DNA from: Reticulitermes lucifugus | Taxonomy: Eukaryota > Arthropoda > Insecta > Blattodea > Rhinotermitidae | Assembly: GCA_026260175.1 (NCBI GenBank) | Contig: JAKCWW010000629.1 | Location: 22,014 to 86,013, forward strand | Direction of reading: 5' to 3' | DNA: 64,000 nt | Shown: positions 57,061-64,000 of the stretch, piece after piece | Position numbering within the stretch: position 1 is the stretch's first letter | Layout: each line of letters starts with the position of its first letter | Notes under the pieces: generated by a model | The model's input: only the letters and a program-made list of their open reading frames with translations | What the model was told of the DNA's origin: nothing | The model's database searches: none | Translations under genes and position numbers: made by a program

Positions 57061-60000
57061 CCAATATACAATATTCATTATTTATAGTTCATATATTGTA
57101 ACTTTTACTACAAATTTTGTGCCCTTAACTTCACTTTGCCTGTGGCCACTGCCCCACTTGTCTTATCCTCGCTGCAGCTCTGAGCATGACTGACACACTC
57201 CAGTTTAATAACAGAAGATATTTCACAACCTAATCTTGCCTTACTCTTTCTTGTATCTGTATTAGTGGGTTAGAGGTAGAATAAAGCATTTTTAGCTCAA
57301 ACGATTCTTGTGTCCTCAGAGCTCCTGAGGGGGAAAGTACGGCTCACGAGGCTTGAGGATAGATTTGCTCGCCACTGCACCTACGATGTCACTGAAGATA
57401 TAGCACACGTTCCTACAAAACTGAATAATCTTCACTGTTTTGTGCCTCTAAAGGGTCATGTGCGCATCCATAAGCCGAAACGCTTTTAGGAATGTACGAT
57501 TCGCTTATCTGCACCGAAGGGTAAGGAACGACAATTTGGTACAAAGAAGGAATCTATTGGTTGCATACAAGGAAACACCACAACCCTTCAAGAACATTTA
57601 CCGTACATGACTAAGTACTTACGTGTATGTACATTAATAACGATCTAAAATGATAAGAGATGAGAACATCACAAGAGGGCGGAACATGTAGTTATTTGAT
57701 ACTAAAGTTTGCTGTAGCACAAAAACAAATCGCAACGCTATGCGAAATGCGCAAAGCGAAGATCTGACCCCCTCAATGAGTCTCCAAATTTTATGAGATC
57801 GTGGGCAACAATGAGTATTACAATGAACAAGGAACTCAGGACAACACTCACGGTGATTGTAGAACAACCTACCAATCTTCTCTTCCATTACAGGTTGAGA
57901 AAACAGTTTCATGTCTGACAGTTCATCGAGGCACAATGTTCACACCACGGCGCCACAAGTTTCACTGACTAGAGATGGCTTCTCGAAGAGAGCACTCAGT
58001 AGTTTCCACCACAGAATGTCCACGTCACATCATTTTTATTTAGCGCTGACGTCCTTTTATGGTGTTGTTTCTTGATTCCATCATGACTAGTTACAAAATT
58101 AACACATTTATGGTAGCATGGTATCTCTTCTGTATGTTCGGTTGACGGCACAACATAACTTTAGCAAATAATCCGATCAACGTTTTAAAAATCTGACCCA
58201 CATCAGTTCGAACTGATTCCGTGCTGCTGATGTAGACAGTCGTTAAGTTAAACGGCAGTACAGATCTTACTGCACTGCCCTTGACTACTGTAGTTTTTAA
58301 GCGGTCCACCAAACAAACAGACGGGAGACCACACAGATTTACATTTTCATGCAAGTGCACAGTGCAGTGAAGAACTGCCAGCCAGGCCGAGGTGGTTAAG
58401 CAACTGCTTGCCCCCGTCCTGGACGACGATTCCTCATTCTACTTTGCCGCGCACTGTCGAGTAATACAGCTGCACTCGCCAGAACAGCTGACCGTGCTGC
58501 TATTGTGTACGAAGACAATACTGATTTGACAGTGTGCTGGTAAACAGAAGACCTGAAGGCATCCACAATGTTTACACAGGCTTTAAAATGTTACTTCTGG
58601 AAAAACCACAGAATTATTCTGCAGTCAAAGGGTCTGTGTTCTGACGTAGCTGCAGAATGTTCTTGCGGTAGCTTCCTGAATCCAAACTTGTCTTACAAAT
58701 AACAGACACTTTTTACGCACATTTGATTACATGACGGTGAGTTTTCAATTATCCTCAGTTAATATATTCGAGAAGAGAGAAATTACCTTATAAAACACAT
58801 AATTACGTATGTGTATATGTGTATGTATGTGTGTGTAAGTATGTATGTATGTGTATGTATGTATGTATGTGTATGTATGTATGTGTGTATGTACGTACGT
58901 ATGTGTCACGCGTTACGTTCTTGGGTATTTTGTGGCTGTCGAAGAGTAGCACAATATACTCCTGTTAATTTGAGCAGTTATACTGAATTTAAAACATGAA
59001 TAAATAACAAAGGAAAGTGAATGCTGTAGACAAAATACATTAGGCCCATCGTGTGCTAACAGTAATGCTATTACACACAAGCTATGTGATTTACGCATTT
59101 TGTGAAAATAAAACTGTTACTTATTTATGCCTAGAGCAGGGGTTCTTAACCACTATTCGGTCGGGACACAGATTAATTTCGGCAGTCCGCTTCGCGATAC
59201 CACAACTAAGGTTTGTATTAATAATGCGTTTAATTACTTGACTGTTTTTTTACGAATTAAATGTGTTGCTATTATTAAAATATAAGGAACATTTAGAAAA
59301 TCCTGTACTTGTGGAAAATAATACTGTAAGCTTTAAAATACGATTAATAAGTAGTTCATCAGATATTAGTACACTTTAATTTTGAAAAAGCACAAATATT
59401 TGAAGCAAATGCAAAATTTAAAAAGTTATCTTTATATTAATTTTAATGTGAACCTAGAATTACAAAGCTTTGAAAGATTCTAAAACTGATCGTGTATTTG
59501 CAACGCTGCCTCACAAGAAATGCTCTGATTGCACTCGGCTTCGAAGCTTACTTATTACGATAAGTCCTACAGTAAAAGCCCTGTTTCACACAAGTGGGTT
59601 GTAAGATGAAAGACGACATTTCAGTTTATCAAAGACGATTATGGCAACCCACCCTAAACGGCACATCGACTGGTCCATAGGTTAAGAACTCCTGCATTAG
59701 AGTAACGTACATGATTTTATTTGCTCCGTTTCCTATAAACAACACAACAGTGGCCAATACGTGAAACATATCGCGAATAATAATCTGACTAGAAAATATG
59801 GGAAAATAAACTATACATCTTTGGCATAACTCAAATTAAAATTCAGGCACATACCTAGAACACAAATTAAAATCCATCTCATAACGTGAAGTCCTGCAGG
59901 CTGGCGGACATATGGAAGTCGTTATAGACTTTCCCAATAAATTAAAATTAGTTTCTCTCACGCTCAATTTGGTTCTTTAAAACCGACAACGCCCAATGAT

Positions 60001-60289
60001 TACTCAATCGCACGTACCGCCAGATTTAACATTAAAAACCTTGAATTTTATGCATAAATTATGTTTATGCGTTTTGTACTAACCTCAACAAAAAGCAACC
60101 ACAATTATGCATTCTTTACGAAGTAAAAAAAGACGCCTTATGTGGAAACCAAGTCTCTCCGCACGTCTATCCGACCTAACGCAACAGAGCAAATGTTGCG
60201 TGGAAATCGGTGCAATTAAAGTCATTGTTTACGCAAGGTATTAAATGCAAATTTTCACATATTTTCTATATTGACTCCCAATTTTGAAA
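57061..60289. other. Intergenic stretch before the ETS gene 3' end
   Basis: Contains the tetranucleotide microsatellite at 58803 and, at about 57415-57500, CGTTCCTACAAAA mirrored by TTTTAGGAATG around GCCGAAACGC, possibly another decayed foldback. An open frame on the minus strand at 57634-57936 has no recognised family. Confidence 0.4.
58803..58908 (+). repeat. GTAT/ATGT tetranucleotide microsatellite
   Basis: About 100 bases of ATGTATGT with GTGT variants, one of the longest simple repeats in the window. Confidence 0.95.
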
Positions 60290-60760
60290 AAAAAAAAAAA
60301 TTCATTACAAAAGATGCACGAAAAATTTGACTGATGGTCGGTTTTGTGAAAATCGGCGCAGTAAAATTTATACATTTATCGACGTTAACGAATTTCTATC
60401 CGTGCTTCCCACATTTATTTTACGATTTTTGTGAAATTCAGCAGACGAGATCTGCACACATGCTGTTCATCACGAGTCTCGTGAAAACCGGCGCAGGAAA
60501 GGCCGTACTTTTATGATGGTCTTAGAATAAGACAACATTTAAGCGTCTGCTTTGAAACTGCATGACATTTTGAAAGTAACGAATATCTTGATAAAGTCTG
60601 CACGACATGTGAAGGAGTAGGCCTACATCATTTGCAATTTTTTTCCCCTATATAGCATTCTTCGACTGACGTTTATAAAGGAAGAATATGGTGTTCTCTT
60701 TGTGGTACGAACTGAATCTTTATATATATAATGCACATTAATTTTAGTTTTCAGAATCTT
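60290..60760 (+). repeat. Possible dispersed repeat E/D fragments
   Basis: GTGAAATTCAGCAGACGAGA, CGTGAAAACCGGCGCAGGAA (60480-60500) resemble the E 3' end; GTGGTACGAACTGAATCTTT (60700-60720) resembles the end of D. Weak, by eye only. Confidence 0.35.
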
Positions 60761-61402
60761 GGATACACTTTTTTCGGTAAAGGTATTCAAACAGCAAAAT
60801 ATCCGAATTTTATATATTCTTGTAACATGGACAGATTATATTAATTTGGTATAGTTTATCTGTCATATTCAGTTAAAATTATAGTCTATTATGAGAGAAC
60901 ATCAGTCCCTGTTCCTATAGCCAGTGCCACAATGTTTCACTGGCTTACGTTCAATGACAGAAAAGTTTTACGTACGAGAAATACGTATTTCCCGCATTTT
61001 ATTCTTATTGAAGAGGGCAACGTAGGTATTTGTGTTTATAATTCAGACTGTGACATAAACATCTAAAAAAATACTGGTGTGCTAAATATGCAGCAGAGAG
61101 ATTAGTGAGAAGAAAAACAAGCACTTCTCACCAAACCTTCCTGTCGAATCCTGGCACTGGTAAACGTGTCTTCCTCTGTCACAGTGTGCGATTTATTGAT
61201 TCATTAATTAACGACGCAGAATAGATTGGATGACGAATCGCGATTGACGGTACAGAGATAACGCTATGGATGATTTAAAAAAATTAACACTGCACTTCTC
61301 AAGAGAGAAACCTCCCATCTGGCAAGTGCTGATTTTTTTCTCACTCTGTACATGTGTCTACATGGTCAGCCGCCTGTACTCCCTGCTCCAGCCAGGGTCT
61401 GG

Positions 61403-61548
61403 TCATGCATAGTGTGGGTACGAGCCAAGGTGTGACGTCACATGACTCGGGTGGTGCGTCATAGTGTGACTGGACGCCGCCGCGATGTTGGAGTAGAGGT
61501 TGGCGCTCGGGTTGGTCCAGTAAGACGTTGGCGAGGGGAAGATGCTGG
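61403..61548 (-). CDS. Ets65A: Terminal coding exon of an ERG/FLI-type ETS transcription factor (Ets65A-like)
   Basis: Seen: acceptor TTGTTTCTTGTTGCAG then an open frame of two bases plus 47 codons and TGA. It reads SIFPSPTSYWTNPSANLYSN, then a His/Ser-rich stretch, and ends HVTSHLGSYPHYA. Known: vertebrate ERG and FLI1 end with the same arrangement (an SSFF segment, YW-(S/T)P, (G/A)-IYPN, then SHLG-YY), a conserved C-terminal activation tail downstream of the ETS DNA-binding domain. Inferred: this is the last exon of the insect orthologue, Ets65A in Drosophila. The ETS domain is not in the window; it must lie to the right of 64000. The exon is CpG-rich compared with its flanks, as coding sequence here would be. 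The 3' untranslated region runs left; TTTATT (AATAAA on this strand) occurs near 61190 and 61000. Confidence 0.82.
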
Positions 61549-61734
61549 CTGCAACAAGAAACAAGATAGGCAATGTACGTATAACGTAATAGTAGTGCGT
61601 CCGCGTAACAATTGTTGCTATGGAAACTCAACAATGCGTTCCCTTCCTATTGTTGTTGGCCTACATGTTGCTGTCATTAACATGAAACCGTTGAGTGTTA
61701 CCACGGAAAAGCAAGAATGGGTTCCCTTTGCACT

Positions 61735-61895
61735 GTAGCCAAATATGAAATTTCTCGACATGTTTCCATAGAAGTCCCCAAAATCAAATTTCGCGGCAAT
61801 CCGCCCAGTGGGAGCCGTGCTGATACATGCGGAACGGACACGACGAAGCTCATAGATGCTTTTCACGACTATGCGAAAGCGTCTAAAAGCGAGAA
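61735..61895 (+). repeat. Dispersed repeat E, copy 4 (3' end)
   Basis: CGCCCAGTGGGAGCCGTGCT, ACGGACACGACGAAGCTCAT, TATGCGAAAGCGTCTAAAAG. The last word also ends copy 1 (TTTTGCAAAAGCGTCTAATA). Confidence 0.55.
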
Positions 61896-62043
61896 GAAAC
61901 GACGGTGATACCTTTGGATGAGGAGATCCATGCAGTTATTTTTGAGGATTAGGTAAGAGTTTATTTTCTGTCCTTTGTACAAATATAGTATAATAAAACC
62001 CACAGTAAACCAAAACCAGTTTACCTAACTGTCTATAATGTTT

Positions 62044-62328
62044 TCAATTCAGCAGATTTGTTTCAATTAACCGCCTTTCAAACGCTAGAGCCTTAGGAAA
62101 TTGCTTCAAAACCTGTTCCAAAGGCAAGCGGACCCTACGTATGATCGCACTATCCACACTCAGTTCCTCAGAGTCACCACGAGGATCTGAATAGAGGGTG
62201 CGAAGATTTCGAGACGACGCAATTACACGCCTTCTCTCTGATCTTGCCACTTCAAACAAGTTGCGCGATTCAAAGAACTGGGCACTGAACATTCTAGTGG
62301 TAAATTGCAGCGTTTTATTATCGCGCAT
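62044..62328 (-). other. Unclassified 94-codon open frame near the ETS exon
   Basis: The minus strand reads FESRNLFEVARSERRRVIAS, SSRNLRTLYSDPRGDSEELS and LPLEQVLKQFPKALAFERRL. Arg/Glu-rich with plausible helices. It would lie in the intron before the last ETS exon, on the same strand. No family recognised and no strong splice sites checked out, so it may be chance or a repeat. Confidence 0.25.
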
Positions 62329-62604
62329 TTAAAGAGTTTTAAGAACCCCTTCACAAGAGTGAATGGAAGACGTGACGGGCATGCGGATGGTATCGGCACA
62401 CAGGACGACTCTATGGCCTTCACCAGCAGATGTGTGTAACGTCACTGTTAGTAATGCAGTGACACATAAGCACGATCGAAATGTGTTCAGAAAATTAAAT
62501 TTTAGCACTCGTGGCCTCCATTATGGCTCTTACTGTGAAGTGATTATAATTAGATATAATTTCTTTGGATATTTAGCCCCTTACAGCACAGTGTCAACTA
62601 TATG

Positions 62605-62770
62605 TGTCGCCTCATAAAAACTCTGTATCTTGCCAAAACAGAGTGCTTATTAGTTTATCACGCTTCGTAAATTGCGAGTAGATTTATTCCCAAAACGGCA
62701 GTAACTGATTCATCTTTGTAATGGAAACCTACTATTTTCTGAGGTTAGAAATTAAGTTTTAGATGTCCGT
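62605..62770 (+). repeat. Dispersed repeat D, copy 7
   Basis: AACGGCAGTAACTGATTCAT, CTTTGTAATGGAAACCTACT, TTTTCTGAGGTTAGAAATTA. The left half is diverged. Confidence 0.5.
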
Positions 62771-62959
62771 TAGATGATACGCATTCTTCATCGGGTTCAT
62801 GACTATTTAAATGTTCAGTTTGTTAGGATTAAACAAGTTAGGAAATATCTGTAGAGCGTAACACTTGCGGCACATTAGCTTTGTTATTGACCCTATAAGT
62901 GTTACTCACACCCTAATAAAAGATGTAACGTTCGTCATGTTCGATTTTTATGTTCAGAT

Positions 62960-63310
62960 AGTCAACTGTTTCTTCGGCCTCAGTTCGTATCTCACAGGGA
63001 ACACTTTTCTCAGTTTCTATTTTTGAGCCAATTGTTTCTCCGGCCCCAGCTCGTACCTCAGAGAGAAAAGAGTCTACATCCATTAAACACGAAAATGTAC
63101 ATCGATTTTCACATCAATCATTTGTTACTTTTATCAGGTGTGAAAGAAAGCCCTGAACTGTCGAAAAATTTAATAATAATCCGATACATTAATTTTCATA
63201 GAAATCCGTGCAGTGAGGTTTTGCTCTGTTATACACGAACAAAGCGACAGACACGACGAATTCTACAGTCGCCTTTCGTAACTACTTTGCGAAGGCGCCT
63301 AAAAGAAGAA
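62960..63310 (+). repeat. Dispersed repeat E, copy 5 (3' half)
   Basis: TTCTTCGGCCTCAGTTCGTA, TTTTCATAGAAATCCGTGCA, ATACACGAACAAAGCGACAG, TTTGCGAAGGCGCCTAAAAG. It follows repeat D copy 7 with about 200 bases between, suggesting D and E are parts of one long element. Confidence 0.55.
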
Positions 63311-63920
63311 CCAAACTGATAAATTGGTCAGGATGTGGACTAGTTTCGGGCTTTTGAAGACACGGTGGTGAAAACTGCCTGTCTAAAATGCAATAAATTT
63401 GTCTAAGAGCTGAATACGTATCAGGCCCTGAATCAAACCCAGTGCTAAGGAGCATCATCGGTATCACGACGTACTCTGCAACACCCTGTGCACGTGTCAT
63501 TAGTTCTTCCTGCAATTGTTCTGTGTCGCATTTGAGTTATTAAAACGAAGAACAATCAGGAGACCTGGCTTATATTATTATAGACTACGAGTGTGACCGA
63601 CAGCTAACTTCATAAATAGAAGACCCCACTGAAAAGCCACTCGTCCCTTAGTTTGTCAATAAATTCCGTCAATTACGGTAAGAAAAGGGTCATTCTTTTT
63701 TCACAAGATCGCGCCACGGGACCACAACATGAGCCACTTCATATCCTCACAACTGACTTCGCTAATACTTCTCCGTTTTACTGAACTGCTCTCATTTACA
63801 CCTGGGTCTCCGTTCAGTTACTCCGACTAAAATTTTGTAAGCATGTCTCGTGTACAATACTTGTTACATTCCCTGACCATCTCACCCTCCTTGATTTGGT
63901 CACCCTAACAATATTTATTT

Positions 63921-64000
63921 GCCGATCCCAGTGGTCACGCGGTCTAAGGCGTAGGTCTACGGCCGCTCGCTTACTGGGATTGTGGGTTCGAATCCCACCT
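63921..64000 (+). mobile_element. SINE family A, cut by window end
   Basis: GCCGATCCCAGTGGTCACGC, GGTCTAAGGCGTAGG, and B box GGTTCGAATCC at 63985-63995. Only the tRNA-like head is in view. It would fold like a tRNA in part, but sequence identity to the SINE heads at 41836 and 52232 shows what it is. Confidence 0.85.

Noticed and set aside
58380-58440. tRNA-Leu/Ser-like A box (GCCGAGGTGGTTAAGC)
   Set aside because: No B box or cloverleaf partner follows within 80 bases.
61433-61440. CRE palindrome TGACGTCA
   Set aside because: It falls in the ETS coding exon (His-Val-Thr-Ser codons), so the coding sequence explains it.
63921-64000. tRNA gene
   Set aside because: A-box and B-box are present, but the sequence is the head of SINE family A, found also at 41836 and 52232, and lacks a proper acceptor stem.
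1-64000. CRISPR array, bacterial operon or endogenous virus
   Set aside because: No regularly spaced repeats, no compact same-strand gene runs, and no viral structural or polymerase genes; reverse-transcriptase pieces are non-LTR retrotransposon type.

Overview
The window is animal nuclear DNA: long introns, canonical GT-AG splice sites, and a dense layer of old transposon copies. The organism is most likely a polyneopteran insect, probably Blattodea (cockroach or termite). Evidence is an insect-type omega glutathione S-transferase with insect codon usage, and a dispersed repeat that translates as [17 protein letters not shown], a peptide I know as recurrent in cockroach and termite gene models. 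The order is an inference and I could not run a search.

Two protein-coding genes are supported, both on the minus strand. (1) A complete omega-class GST gene runs from a candidate promoter near 33.5 kb to a stop codon at 21.5 kb. It has six coding exons that join in frame to 239 residues, preceded by a probable non-coding exon. Its catalytic-cysteine motif reads DPYC where the family has CPxx. (2) The terminal exon of an ERG/FLI-type ETS factor (Drosophila Ets65A class) lies at 61.4-61.55 kb; the rest of that gene is beyond the right edge.

Layout: 0-21.5 kb has no recognised exon and holds a mariner copy nested in a dispersed repeat, a LINE 3' end, many tRNA-derived SINEs and two tandem duplications. 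21.5-33.5 kb is the GST gene; its introns carry a LINE reverse-transcriptase fragment, SINEs, and two related foldback elements with hammerhead-ribozyme-like cores. 33.5-61.4 kb is intergenic, with SINEs, LINE relics, foldbacks, microsatellites and three sequencing gaps overall in the window, all inside SINEs. 61.4-64 kb is the ETS exon, more copies of the dispersed repeat and a SINE cut by the window end.

Base composition changes sharply near 30.3-31 kb, inside intron 1 of the GST gene. I counted 7 CpG dinucleotides in bases 1-1000 and 55 in 31021-32020. The left side is CpG-starved, as expected for long-term germline methylation of a gene body, while the 5' end of the GST gene and everything upstream is not. 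No operon-like organisation, CRISPR array or genuine tRNA gene was found. The most unusual items are the DPYC active site and the foldback elements with hammerhead architecture.
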